Notes under the pieces: generated by a model
The model's input: the letters and a program-made list of their open reading frames with translations, nothing else
Database searches by the model: none
Told to the model about the DNA's origin: nothing
Program-made: the position numbers and the translations under genes
In this document: positions 9,871 through 18,676 of the stretch, one piece after another
How the letters are laid out: the number at the start of each line of letters is the position of its first letter
Position numbering within the stretch: the stretch's first letter is position 1
Assembly: GCF_034353875.1 (NCBI RefSeq)
Contig: NZ_CP133784.1
Span: 1,674,001-1,738,000, forward strand
From: Pseudomonas sp. MH9.2
GTDB taxonomy: Bacteria; Pseudomonadota; Gammaproteobacteria; Pseudomonadales; Pseudomonadaceae
Reading direction: 5' to 3'
Length of the DNA: 64,000 nucleotides

Positions 9871-10479
9871 TCAAGGCGTGAACACCAACGATGCAGGTGT
9901 ATCGACGTCCCACAGCACGCCGGGGTCGTCGACCGGCACTTCCCGCACCCGCCCAGCCTGAAACAAGCGTCTTGCGCCCCGCTCGCCCGCCAATGCCATC
10001 AACGGCAGGCAAAACTGACGGCCGAATGCTACGGGATGACCGTATTCTCCAGCGCTGACCGGCACACTGACGGACCCTTCTTCCAGCGAGCCAATCACCC
10101 GAACCAGGGTGTCGGGCAAGATAAATGGCATATCCCCCAACACAACCAGCCAACCACGATGATCGGGCTGAGCGGTAACCGCCGCCGCGATGCTGTCGCC
10201 CATACCGCCTGACGCCAGCAACTCCACCTGGCAGCCATAACGCAGTCCCAGCTCAATGACCTCAAGACGCTCGGGACGGGTCAGTAGCACACAGTTATCC
10301 ACAGCCCCTTTTTCCACAGCCGCTTGCAAGTTCAGCAACACCTGCTCAAGCACCGGGCGCACAATTCCGTCGCGCCCGACACACGGAGCCAGTAACTTAT
10401 CTTGATCCGCACCGGCAACGGCCCGATAGCGACTGCCCTGCCCTGCGGCAAGCACCACAGCACACAGGGTTGTGCTCAA
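9871..10479 (-). CDS. MobA/MocA-like nucleotidyltransferase
   Basis: Glycosyltransferase-A-fold nucleotidyltransferase, probably making the CMP- or GMP-linked molybdopterin dinucleotide for the enzyme encoded upstream. The nucleotide-binding loop AVVLAAGQGSRYRAV lies at the N-terminus and the metal-binding segment VVLGDMPFI near residue 100. The 202 residues match MocA/CoxL-maturation proteins. The frame starts with TTG at 10479, overlapping the TGA of the xdhC-like gene, which implies coupled translation. It is last in a four-gene minus-strand operon for a molybdenum hydroxylase. Whether CTP or GTP is used cannot be told. Confidence 0.85.
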   Translation of the reverse strand: MSTTLCAVVLAAGQGSRYRAVAGADQDKLLAPCVGRDGIVRPVLEQVLLNLQAAVEKGAVDNCVLLTRPERLEVIELGLRYGCQVELLASGGMGDSIAAAVTAQPDHRGWLVVLGDMPFILPDTLVRVIGSLEEGSVSVPVSAGEYGHPVAFGRQFCLPLMALAGERGARRLFQAGRVREVPVDDPGVLWDVDTPASLVFTP

Positions 10480-11462
10480 TGCGCCGTCTCTGCGCTGAGG
10501 GGTTTTTTCTGCTTCAAGGGAATGCCGTTTTTAAGGGCCACGATCTCTGCCATCAATGACAGCGCGATTTCTGCGGGGGTATGGCTGCCAATGTGCAGAC
10601 CGACAGGCCCATGCAAACGTCCGATAATCTCAGCATCCATGCCCAGTTGAGCAAGATTTTCCCGGCGCTTCTGGCTGGTGGCCCTCGACCCAAGCGCGCC
10701 CACGTAGAACGCGTTGGAACTCAATGCCGTGAGCAGGGCCATATCATCCAGGCGCGGGTCATGGGTCAGGGCAACGATGGCGGTGCGCTCGTCGGGCTCG
10801 ATGGTCAACACGGCATCATCCGGCATTCCGGGCACGAAGCGCGCTTGCTGATCCTCCCAACCGTAGGCAAATTCTTTGCGCGGATCACAGATCAGCACGT
10901 CGAAATCCAGCAGACGGGCGATCTCGGCGACATACCGCGACAATTGCCCCGCGCCAATCAACATCAAACGCCAGCGCGGCCCATAGATTGTGCGCAGGGT
11001 CTGCCCATCGAACGTCACCCCCTCTTCACGACTGGCCGGGTGCAGGCTGACAGCGCCAGACTGCAGATTCAGCTCGCGAGCGACGATCTGGTGATCCCCG
11101 CAGCGCTGCAATACGTCGGCAACCCACTGCACATCGCCGACCCACTCTTCGGCCAAACGCAGCGTGCCGCCGCACGGCAGACCAAATCGGGCGGCCTCTT
11201 CGCGGGTCACGCCATAGGTCACCAGGTGCACGCCATTACTGGCGTGTACACGCCCCTCCTGCAAGCGCGCGATCAGGTCGTCCTCGATGCAGCCACCCGA
11301 TACGGAGCCGATGACTATGCCGTCTTCGCGCAAGGCCAGCATCGCGCCGGGTGGCCGAGGCGCGCTGCCCCAGGTCTGCACCACGCTGTACAACAGCACG
11401 CGATGCCCCGCGCGGCGCCATTTGAGCACGCTGCGCAGGACATTCAGGTCAACGCTGTCCAT
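10476..11462 (-). CDS. XdhC/CoxI-family Mo-cofactor maturation protein
   Basis: XdhC-type proteins bind molybdenum cofactor and insert its sulfurated form into xanthine dehydrogenase-family enzymes. The N-terminal part carries GSVSGGCIEDDLIARL. The C-terminal Rossmann domain has LIGAGQLSRYVAEIARLL and FYVGALGSRATSQKRRENL. I chose the ATG at 11462 ([20 protein letters not shown]), which overlaps the TGA of the Mo-subunit gene; the frame extends upstream only inside that gene. At 328 residues it is a full-length member. Its place between the structural subunits and the MobA-like gene supports a dedicated maturation role. Confidence 0.88.
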   Translation of the reverse strand: MDSVDLNVLRSVLKWRRAGHRVLLYSVVQTWGSAPRPPGAMLALREDGIVIGSVSGGCIEDDLIARLQEGRVHASNGVHLVTYGVTREEAARFGLPCGGTLRLAEEWVGDVQWVADVLQRCGDHQIVARELNLQSGAVSLHPASREEGVTFDGQTLRTIYGPRWRLMLIGAGQLSRYVAEIARLLDFDVLICDPRKEFAYGWEDQQARFVPGMPDDAVLTIEPDERTAIVALTHDPRLDDMALLTALSSNAFYVGALGSRATSQKRRENLAQLGMDAEIIGRLHGPVGLHIGSHTPAEIALSLMAEIVALKNGIPLKQKKPLSAETAH

Positions 11463-13783
11463 CAGACTTTGGCCTGTTTCGCCTGCCAGCCGTTGAGCTG
11501 ATGGCGAATCGGCAGGCTGCGGATCCGTTGGCCTGTGGCGGCGAAGATCGCGTTGCACAAGGCCGGCGCAATCGGCGGTACACCTGGCTCGCCAACACCG
11601 CCCAACGGCACCTCACCGGCAGGCGTCACCAGATGCACGGCGACGTGCTTGGGCGCCAGCGACATGCGCGCAACTTCGTACATGTGGAAGTTGTCCTGCT
11701 GAACCTTGCCGTCCTTAAAGCTGATTTCCCCCAGCACTGCGTTGCCCAGGCCCATCACGCAAGCACCTTCGAACTGCGAGCGAATCCGCTCCGGGTTGAT
11801 CTGCGGCCCGCAATCCACGGCGATGTCGGCTTTGTGCACGATCAAGGTCCCGTCATCCTTGACCTCGACCTCGATCACTGCCGCCACATAGGTGACGAAG
11901 CTGTAATGCGCGGCCAGGCCAAGGCCACGGCCCTTGGGCAATTTACGCCCCCAATCGGCTTCCTTGGCGGCCCGCTCGATCACTGCACGCAAGCGCGCGG
12001 TATCAATCGGGTAACGCTCTGGCGATTCACCGTAATTCCACTCTTCACTGAGGGTACGTGGATCGATCTGCCGATCCGGGCCCAGGAGTTTGAGCTGGTA
12101 CTTCAAGGGGTCTTGCTTCGCTTTGGCTGCCAGTTCATCGATAAAGCTCTGCACCGCAAACCCGTGGGGGATGTTCGATACCGAGCGGTACCAGCCCACA
12201 CGGGTATGCGCCACGGCCTCGGGGTTTTCCAGGCGGACATTGGGGATTGCGTACGGCATGTTGGTGAAGCCCATGCCCAGTTCGAACGCACCTTCGTTCT
12301 TGACCCCCGGCGCAAACAGCGCGGTGATGCTCGGCGCTACGGTGCGGTGCAACCAGCCAGACGGCATGCCGTCCTTATCGAGGCTGGCCTTGAGGTATTC
12401 CGCCGACACCGTGTGGAAGTAAGAGTTATGAACATCGTCTTCCCGCGTCCATTGGACCCGCACCGCTTTACCGGGCATGGCTTTGGCAAGGATCGCCGCT
12501 TCGATCACGAAGTCCGGTTTCGACTTGCGCCCGAAACCGCCGCCCAGCAGGGTGACATTGACCGTGACCTTGTCGAAGTGGATGCCCAGACGGTCCGCGA
12601 TCCGCGTGCGGGTCACTTGCGGCGCCTGGCTCGGCGCCCAGGCTTCGCATACGCCATCCTGGAAACGGGCAATGGCAACCATCGGCTCCATCGGCGATTG
12701 CGCCAGATGCGGCAAGTAATACGAAGCGTCGAGCGTGCTATGAGCCTTGCTCAGGGCGGCGTCGATATCACCCGTGCTGCGGACTACTTTGCCTGATTTC
12801 TGCGCGGCAGCTTCAATTTCCTTGCGGTAAGCGACCGAGTCGTAACTGGCGTTGACGCCATCATCCCACTCGATTTTCAGCGCATCACGGCCTTTGATCG
12901 CAGCCCAGGTGTTGCTGGCGATCACCGCCACACCGCCCAGCGGCTGGAACTCGGAAGGCAGCGGGCTGCTCTCGATTTCCATGACTTTGATCACACCGGG
13001 CACTTTCAGGGCAGCGCTGGAGTCAACGGATTTAACCTTGCCGCCATACACCCGTGGCCGCGCAATGGTGGCGTAGAGCATGCCGTCAAAATGCACATCA
13101 GCGCCATAAATCGCCCGGCCATTGACGATGTCATCACCATCAAGGGCGCGCGTTGCTTCCTTACCGATATAACGGAACTCGGAAGGCTGCTTGAGGCGCA
13201 AGCTGTCACGGGCAGGCACGGCCAATGCACCGGCCGCCGTGGCCAACTCGCCATAGCCCAACTCACGGCCTGTCGGCCTGTGGATAACTTTATGCAGCTG
13301 CGCGTGGCATTCGGCCAACGGCACTTTCCATTGATCGGCAGCGGCCTGTTCAAGCATGGTCCGCGCGGCAGCACCGCAGCGGCGCATCGGCTCATACCAG
13401 TGGCGCATGCTGCGCGAACCGTCGGTGTCCTGGTTGCCGAAGCGTACCTCGTCACCGGGTGCCTGCTTGACCTTGACCCGCGTCCAATCGGCTTCCAGTT
13501 CGTCCGCGACCACCATGCTCAGGCTGCTGCGAATACCCTGGCCCATTTCGGAACGGTTGCACGTCACCGTCACAGTGCCGTCGGCGTCGATGCTGACGTA
13601 GACCTTCGGGTCATCGATCCAGCCGTGCGGCATGCCGTCGGCGCCGAACTTCTTCTCATCGGCGAAAGCATCCTGCCAACCCCAACTGGCAGCCAGTACC
13701 AGCGCGCTGGTTGCGCCGACACCTTTAAGGAAGCCGCGACGGCTCAAATTATTCAGGGCGAAATCGTTCAGGGACTGGCTCAT
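11462..13783 (-). CDS. Molybdopterin-binding oxidoreductase subunit (IorB-like)
   Basis: Large subunit of a periplasmic molybdenum hydroxylase of the isoquinoline 1-oxidoreductase/aldehyde dehydrogenase type; the substrate is unknown. The N-terminus has a Tat signal, [20 protein letters not shown]. Further on are the cofactor-binding [12 protein letters not shown] (about residue 425) and, near the C-terminus, [16 protein letters not shown], which contains the catalytic-base glutamate of the family. At 773 residues it is the long form of the isoquinoline-oxidoreductase branch. It overlaps the 2Fe-2S gene upstream and xdhC downstream, each by ATGA. Electrons probably pass through the 2Fe-2S partner to a cytochrome not encoded here. 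Confidence 0.9.
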   Translation of the reverse strand: MSQSLNDFALNNLSRRGFLKGVGATSALVLAASWGWQDAFADEKKFGADGMPHGWIDDPKVYVSIDADGTVTVTCNRSEMGQGIRSSLSMVVADELEADWTRVKVKQAPGDEVRFGNQDTDGSRSMRHWYEPMRRCGAAARTMLEQAAADQWKVPLAECHAQLHKVIHRPTGRELGYGELATAAGALAVPARDSLRLKQPSEFRYIGKEATRALDGDDIVNGRAIYGADVHFDGMLYATIARPRVYGGKVKSVDSSAALKVPGVIKVMEIESSPLPSEFQPLGGVAVIASNTWAAIKGRDALKIEWDDGVNASYDSVAYRKEIEAAAQKSGKVVRSTGDIDAALSKAHSTLDASYYLPHLAQSPMEPMVAIARFQDGVCEAWAPSQAPQVTRTRIADRLGIHFDKVTVNVTLLGGGFGRKSKPDFVIEAAILAKAMPGKAVRVQWTREDDVHNSYFHTVSAEYLKASLDKDGMPSGWLHRTVAPSITALFAPGVKNEGAFELGMGFTNMPYAIPNVRLENPEAVAHTRVGWYRSVSNIPHGFAVQSFIDELAAKAKQDPLKYQLKLLGPDRQIDPRTLSEEWNYGESPERYPIDTARLRAVIERAAKEADWGRKLPKGRGLGLAAHYSFVTYVAAVIEVEVKDDGTLIVHKADIAVDCGPQINPERIRSQFEGACVMGLGNAVLGEISFKDGKVQQDNFHMYEVARMSLAPKHVAVHLVTPAGEVPLGGVGEPGVPPIAPALCNAIFAATGQRIRSLPIRHQLNGWQAKQAKV

Positions 13784-14250
13784 GCCTTGGCCTCCTTCAG
13801 GTGAGTCGCGGCCTGATGGATCGCGGTTTTGATCCGGTTATAGGTACCGCAACGGCAGATGTTGCCAGCCATATAGTCTTCAATCTGAGCATCGCTAGGT
13901 GCCGGATTGCTCTTGAGCAAGGCGGTCGCGGACATGATTTGCCCACCCTGACAGAAGCCGCATTGGGCCACGCCATTATCGAGCCAGGCTTGCTGTACCA
14001 CTTGACCGACCGGATCGCTGTGCAGGTTATCGATGGTGGTGACCGGTTGACCGACCACGCTGCCAATCGGGGTGACACATGAGCGCGCCGGCTCACCATT
14101 GATGTGGATGGTGCAGGCACCGCACACGCCCATGCCACAGCCGAATTTGGTCCCGGTGTAACCCGCGATGTCCCGGATAGCCCACAGCAGCGGCATATCC
14201 TCAGTCGCATCCAATTGGTGATCTTTGCCATTGAGATTCAGGGTAATCAT
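13780..14250 (-). CDS. 2Fe-2S subunit of Mo hydroxylase (IorA-like)
   Basis: Small electron-transfer subunit with two 2Fe-2S clusters. The plant-type ferredoxin cluster motif is FGCGMGVCGACTI with a further cysteine in ARSC. The second cluster uses CGFCQGG and GNICRCGTY. The 156 residues match the family. It has no signal of its own, so it is presumably exported together with the Tat-signal-bearing large subunit, as known for this enzyme class. It is the first gene of the four-gene operon; the promoter must lie in 14251-14511. Confidence 0.92.
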   Translation of the reverse strand: MITLNLNGKDHQLDATEDMPLLWAIRDIAGYTGTKFGCGMGVCGACTIHINGEPARSCVTPIGSVVGQPVTTIDNLHSDPVGQVVQQAWLDNGVAQCGFCQGGQIMSATALLKSNPAPSDAQIEDYMAGNICRCGTYNRIKTAIHQAATHLKEAKA

Positions 14251-14501
14251 GGAGCACGCCGCCTATTTTATCAGGGGTTCGAGACGAGCGATCTTTCTCT
14301 GGATTCAGCTCTTTGGCTGAGGCAGATCGGCTCAGGCTAATACAGGACCGTGTCGCACAGCCCCTCGGTTCGGATGCATCAACAAGTCGCTCGCCTTACA
14401 TCGATAGCAAGCTAACTAAAAAGCGTTTAAGCGAACGAGTCCGCCTCAGGGATTCTGATGGTTCTAATGAAACAGGAGCAAAGCGAGGGTAGAGAATAGC
14501 C

Positions 14502-14533
14502 CTAAAAACAACCGAACCTTAGTAAAGGTTCGG
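14502..14533 (-). terminator. murB terminator overlapping its stop codon
   Basis: On the minus strand CCGAACCTT-TACT-AAGGTTCGG forms a perfect 9-bp stem followed by TTGTTTTTAG. The murB stop codon (14519-14521) lies at the stem-loop boundary, so the hairpin uses the last codons of the gene. The remaining intergenic bases up to the Mo-hydroxylase operon show nothing else recognisable. Confidence 0.8.
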
Positions 14534-15544
14534 CTCCATTTCCAATTGCACGTTATAGCGCTGGGCAATGTCATTTTGAATACGTTGCGCCAGGTTCAGC
14601 AGCTGCAACCCGGTGGCGTTGCCATAATTGACCAACACCAGTGACTGCAGGCGATGTACCCCCGCCCCGTTGCCCGCGTCGCGATACCCTTTCCACCCCG
14701 CGTGCTCGATCAGCCAGCCCGCAGCCAGCTTCACTTGACCATCAGCCTGTGGATAAGCAGTCAGACCCGGATATTGGCGCTTCAGTTCAGCTGCCAATGA
14801 AGCGGGTACCAATGGATTTTTGAAAAAACTGCCCGCATTACCCAAGACGGCCGGGTCCGGCAGTTTTTCGCTGCGGATCGCACAGATCGCCAGACTGACA
14901 TCCTTGGGCGTCGGCTGAACGATGCCCTGTTCATCCAGACGCTGACGTACAGGCCCGTATTCCAGATGCAGGTGCGCCGCGCGACTCAGTAAAAAGCGCA
15001 CGCGCAGAATCACCCAGTGCCCCGTGTCGCGCTTGAACACGCTGTCGCGGTAAGCGAAAGCGCAGTCGCCAAGGGAAAACTCACGCAGCTCACCTGTCTG
15101 GCGGTCCAGCGCAGTCAGGCTGTGGAATACATCCTTGATTTCGACACCATAGGCACCAATGTTCTGCATCGGCGCAGCGCCCACGGTGCCAGGAATCAGG
15201 CTGAGGTTTTCCAGGCCGGACAGGCCCTGCTCAAGGCTCCACAGCACAAAGGGATGCCAAGCCTCACCCGCCTCGGCTTCCACGATGACCTGCTCGCCAT
15301 CGTCGGCAAGTAGACGAACGCCGCGACTGGTCATGCGCAGCACCAGTGCCTGAATATCGGCCGTCAGCAACAGATTGCTGCCGCCGCCAATGACCAGCAA
15401 TGGCAGCCCGTGTTCAGCCGAAAACGCCAATGCCTGGCGCACCTCATCGTCGTTGTGGGCTTCGGCGAACACTTTGGCGCTCACGTCCACGCCAAAGGTG
15501 TTGAACGGCTTGAGGGAAACCGCGGACTGCACCTGCAAGGCCAT
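14519..15544 (-). CDS. murB: UDP-N-acetylenolpyruvoylglucosamine reductase
   Basis: FAD-dependent reductase of peptidoglycan precursor synthesis, making UDP-MurNAc in the cytoplasm. It has NTFGVDV at the start, the FAD-binding VIGGGSNLLL, the conserved LENLSLIPGTVGAAPMQNIG and the catalytic serine region GNAGSFFKNP. At 341 residues it is a type I MurB. The ATG at 15544 overlaps the kdsB TGA; one more codon upstream would be a TTG. In PAO1 a phosphatase gene (ptpA) lies between murB and kdsB. Here there is none. Confidence 0.96.
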   Translation of the reverse strand: MALQVQSAVSLKPFNTFGVDVSAKVFAEAHNDDEVRQALAFSAEHGLPLLVIGGGSNLLLTADIQALVLRMTSRGVRLLADDGEQVIVEAEAGEAWHPFVLWSLEQGLSGLENLSLIPGTVGAAPMQNIGAYGVEIKDVFHSLTALDRQTGELREFSLGDCAFAYRDSVFKRDTGHWVILRVRFLLSRAAHLHLEYGPVRQRLDEQGIVQPTPKDVSLAICAIRSEKLPDPAVLGNAGSFFKNPLVPASLAAELKRQYPGLTAYPQADGQVKLAAGWLIEHAGWKGYRDAGNGAGVHRLQSLVLVNYGNATGLQLLNLAQRIQNDIAQRYNVQLEMEPNLY

Positions 15545-16308
15545 CAAACCTCCAGCAAGCGGCGCACGCGCTCAAGGTCTTCAGCGGTGTCGACACCGGC
15601 TGGCGGCGCTTCCACTGCATCGGCGACGTGAATACGCACGCCATGCCACAGGGCACGCAGTTGCTCCAGGCTCTCTGTATCTTCCAGCCAGCACGGGCCC
15701 CAACTGACGAAGTCGTGAAGGAAACCCGCACGGTAGGCGTAGATCCCGATATGTCGGCGATACGGGACGCCGGCCGGCAACTGATCGCGATCCTTGGCCA
15801 GGGCGTCACGCGTCCACGGCAATGGTGCGCGACTGAACGTCAGGGCCAGGCCATTGAGATCAGCCACGACTTTGACCACGTTCGGATTAAACAGGCTGGC
15901 CACATCGTCGATCGGTTCGGCCAGGGTCGACATCCGCGCTTCCGGGTGTGCCGCCAGGTTGTCCGCCACTTGATCGATCACCGCAGGCGGGATCATCGGC
16001 TCATCACCCTGCACGTTGACCACGATGGCGTCGTGCGCCAGGCCCAGTTGAGCGGCGACTTCGGCCAGGCGGTCGGTACCGGAGTTGTGGTCGTCACGGG
16101 TCAGCAGCACTTCGGCGCCAAAAGCACGGCAAGCCTCGACGATGCGCGCATCATCAGTGGCCACTACCACGCGCTCAGCGCTGCTTTTACGCGCCTGTTC
16201 CCAGACGTGCTGGATCATCGGCTTGCCAGCGATCATTTTCAGGGGCTTGCCGGGGAAACGGCTGGAGCCGAAACGCGCCGGAATAACAACCGTGAACGCT
16301 GCAGTCAT
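15544..16308 (-). CDS. kdsB: CMP-KDO synthetase
   Basis: 3-deoxy-manno-octulosonate cytidylyltransferase, which activates KDO for lipopolysaccharide core synthesis. The 254 residues begin with the nucleotide-binding motif [17 protein letters not shown], followed by [12 protein letters not shown] and the [14 protein letters not shown] segment. The ATG overlaps the stop of the Trm112-like gene by ATGA. It belongs to the lpxK-trm112-kdsB-murB envelope cluster. Confidence 0.96.
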   Translation of the reverse strand: MTAAFTVVIPARFGSSRFPGKPLKMIAGKPMIQHVWEQARKSSAERVVVATDDARIVEACRAFGAEVLLTRDDHNSGTDRLAEVAAQLGLAHDAIVVNVQGDEPMIPPAVIDQVADNLAAHPEARMSTLAEPIDDVASLFNPNVVKVVADLNGLALTFSRAPLPWTRDALAKDRDQLPAGVPYRRHIGIYAYRAGFLHDFVSWGPCWLEDTESLEQLRALWHGVRIHVADAVEAPPAGVDTAEDLERVRRLLEV

Positions 16309-16490
16309 TTATCCAGACGCTCTTCGGTGGACAGGGTGCGCGCTTCGCTTTCCAGCATCACCGGAATGCCATCACGAATCGGATAGGCCAGGCCCGCGCC
16401 TTTGCTGATCAGCTCGGTTTTGTCGGCGCTGAGCTTGAGCGGCCCTTTGCAGATCGGGCAAGCGAGGATGTCGAGCAATTTGGTGTCCAT
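16305..16490 (-). CDS. Trm112-family small protein (YcaR-like)
   Basis: A 61-residue protein, [18 protein letters not shown] onward, of the Trm112/UPF0434 family. Relatives act as small partners of methyltransferases in eukaryotes; the bacterial role is not settled. Only the first CxxC pair is present, so a full zinc ribbon is unlikely. I chose the ATG at 16490; the frame extends upstream but without conservation. It lies between lpxK and kdsB, as in E. coli and Pseudomonas. Confidence 0.88.
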   Translation of the reverse strand: MDTKLLDILACPICKGPLKLSADKTELISKGAGLAYPIRDGIPVMLESEARTLSTEERLDK

Positions 16491-16516
16491 AAAAAATCCT
16501 GTGGTGTTGCTGTTAT

Positions 16517-17530
16517 TTACGGAGAAAGTGGCGAAATGGGCAACAGGCGTAACAACTGCGAATCGAACCAACTGACGAAGGCGGCTGAAGGCTGCGCATC
16601 CACAGCCAGATACCACCAATCGTCAGCGGCGAAGGTCCGGCACTTCACGGCATCCTTCTCGGTCATGATCAGCGGCAACGACGGTGTGAACGTCAACGCC
16701 TGCGCACTGTAGACTGCGTGATCGGCGAACGCGTGGGGAACAGGCTGCCAGTGTAGCCCTTCGAGGGTGTTGAAGAAACGTTGTGGATTGCCAATTCCGG
16801 CCACCGCATGCAGCGCTTGTCCGGCCGGAAAGTGATCCAGCGGCAGACGCTCGCCGCTACGCAGGTTGACCAGGGCGGTGGGTTTGAGAACAAATGCGAA
16901 GCCGTCCTCGCGGTCGCTGGCGGCGCCGTTATAAAGCACCGCATCGACGCTGTTCAGGCGCTCCATCGGTTCGCGCAAGGGGCCTGCGGGCAGGCAGCGG
17001 CGATTACCCAGGCCGCGAACGGCATCGATCAATACCAGTTCCAGATCCCGGGCCAGGCGATAATGTTGCAGGCCATCGTCGCTCAGGATCAGGTCCAGCG
17101 GCTCGGCATCGAGCAAGGCACGCACGGCGCGACTGCGGTCCGGGTCGATCATCAGGGCTACGCCGCTGCGCTGCACGATCAACAACGGTTCGTCACCGGT
17201 TTCGCTGGCACTTTGCCCGACACGGACCCGCCACGGGAAACTCGGCGGTGTAGCGCCGTACCCCCGGCTGACCACCCCGACCCGCAGACCCTGGTTGCGA
17301 CAGTGCTCGATCAACCACAGGATCATCGGCGTCTTACCTGTACCGCCCACCGTGACGTTACCCACCACCAGCACCGGGACCGACGCCTTATAGATGTCGC
17401 CTTCACCGGCCAGGAAGCGCGCCCGTTTTTTCTGCACCACTCGCCGGTACACCCATTCCAGCGGGCGTAGCAGGCCAAGCGCAGGATGGCCGGTGTACCA
17501 GGCATTGAGTAAACGGTCGGTCAGCGCCAT
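16517..17530 (-). CDS. lpxK: Tetraacyldisaccharide 4'-kinase
   Basis: Inner-membrane-associated kinase that adds the 4' phosphate to the lipid A precursor. The P-loop is [15 protein letters not shown] near residue 60, with [17 protein letters not shown] further on and ITEKDAVK near the C-terminus, all LpxK hallmarks. It has 337 residues. Its start overlaps the exbD stop as TGATG, so exbB-exbD-lpxK are likely coupled. This places a proton-motive-force-coupled membrane pair next to lipid A synthesis, a conserved Pseudomonas arrangement. Confidence 0.96.
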   Translation of the reverse strand: MALTDRLLNAWYTGHPALGLLRPLEWVYRRVVQKKRARFLAGEGDIYKASVPVLVVGNVTVGGTGKTPMILWLIEHCRNQGLRVGVVSRGYGATPPSFPWRVRVGQSASETGDEPLLIVQRSGVALMIDPDRSRAVRALLDAEPLDLILSDDGLQHYRLARDLELVLIDAVRGLGNRRCLPAGPLREPMERLNSVDAVLYNGAASDREDGFAFVLKPTALVNLRSGERLPLDHFPAGQALHAVAGIGNPQRFFNTLEGLHWQPVPHAFADHAVYSAQALTFTPSLPLIMTEKDAVKCRTFAADDWWYLAVDAQPSAAFVSWFDSQLLRLLPISPLSP

Positions 17531-17961
17531 CAGTTAGCCGTTGGCGCCTCGACGGTGGTCATGCGCAGGTGGCTGAAACCCAGCTTGCCCGCTGCATCCA
17601 TCGCTGTGATAACGGCTTGGTGAGGGGTTTTTCCGTCGGCGCTGATCGAGAGCGGCAGTGTCGTATCACCAGCCGACTCCTTCTGCAGCGCATCGATCAG
17701 CGTTGCCAGATCATTCTTGGGCAGCAACCGGTTATTCAGCGAATAGACGCCATCGGCACTGATTGCGATGTCCAGGTGTTTAAGTTCTGAATCGGCTTCC
17801 GGAGTGCCGGTGACCGCTTGCGGCAATTCGACGCGCAACTGGGTCTCACGGGTAAACGTGGTGGTGACAACGAAGAACAGCAGCAGGATAAACACCACGT
17901 CGATCAACGACACGAGGTTGATGTCGATGATCTCCCGCGGTTTACGGCGGCGGAATTTCAC
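17530..17961 (-). CDS. exbD: ExbD/TolR-family biopolymer transport protein
   Basis: Inner-membrane protein that, with an ExbB-type partner, uses the proton gradient to power outer-membrane processes. The 143 residues have one N-terminal membrane helix, [19 protein letters not shown], containing the proton-path aspartate, and a periplasmic domain. The start is GTG at 17961 overlapping the exbB stop (GTGA). No tonB or tol gene is nearby, so the actual partner is unknown. Confidence 0.9.
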   Translation of the reverse strand: MKFRRRKPREIIDINLVSLIDVVFILLLFFVVTTTFTRETQLRVELPQAVTGTPEADSELKHLDIAISADGVYSLNNRLLPKNDLATLIDALQKESAGDTTLPLSISADGKTPHQAVITAMDAAGKLGFSHLRMTTVEAPTAN

Positions 17962-18593
17962 GCTTTACCCTCGGTCAGATCGACGTCACGGTCGCCCTGC
18001 ACCACTTCGACCAGCTTGATCGCTTCCTGCTCCATGCCCACCACCAGTTCATCGACCCGACTTTGCAGGAACCGGTGGAAGAAGATGGCAGGAATACCGA
18101 CCATCAGGCCGGAAGCGGTACAGATCAGCGCTTTGGATATACCGCCAGCCAGTATCGCCGCATTGGTGGTCATGCCTGAGTTCACGAACGAACCAAAGAT
18201 ATCGATCATGCCCAGCACCGTCCCCAGCAAACCGAGCAACGGCGCCATGGCAGCAATGGTGCCCAACGCACTCAGGTAACGCTCGAGTTCATGAATGACC
18301 CGCGCCGCAGCCTCTTCGATGCACTCTTTCATGATCTCGCGACCATGTTTGGAGTTCGCCAGACCCGCCGCGAGAATCTCGCCCAGCGGTGAGTCGGCGC
18401 GCAGCTCTTTGAGCTTGTCGCTGTTAAGTTGCTTGTCTTTGATCCAGCGCCACACCTGACCGAGCAAATGCGGCGGGGTGATGCGGCTGGCACGCAACGT
18501 CCAGAGCCGCTCGATAATGATCGCGACAGCAGCGATGGAACTCAGAATGATTGGCAGCATCATCCAACCGCCTGATTTGACCAGTTCCCACAC
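17958..18593 (-). CDS. exbB: ExbB/TolQ/MotA-family proton channel protein
   Basis: Polytopic inner-membrane partner of the adjacent ExbD. The 211 residues contain an N-terminal helix (MMLPIILSSIAAVAIIIERL), a cytoplasmic domain, then two C-terminal helices with GTIAAMAPLLGLLGTVLGM and AILAGGISKALICTASGLM, the conserved MotA/TolQ/ExbB core. It is first in exbB-exbD-lpxK, with 83 bases to comEC upstream on the same strand. Confidence 0.9.
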   Translation of the reverse strand: MWELVKSGGWMMLPIILSSIAAVAIIIERLWTLRASRITPPHLLGQVWRWIKDKQLNSDKLKELRADSPLGEILAAGLANSKHGREIMKECIEEAAARVIHELERYLSALGTIAAMAPLLGLLGTVLGMIDIFGSFVNSGMTTNAAILAGGISKALICTASGLMVGIPAIFFHRFLQSRVDELVVGMEQEAIKLVEVVQGDRDVDLTEGKA

Positions 18594-18676
18594 AGTGACG
18601 ACCCCTTGAAAAAAGTGGCGTCACTCTACCATAGGGCCGCCCGCACGCCGAACCCCGCGATGAATAACCGCCCTGA

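Noticed and set aside
11501..12796. 431-codon frame antisense to the Mo subunit gene
   Set aside because: Mirror of a long high-GC gene; no start signal or family similarity.
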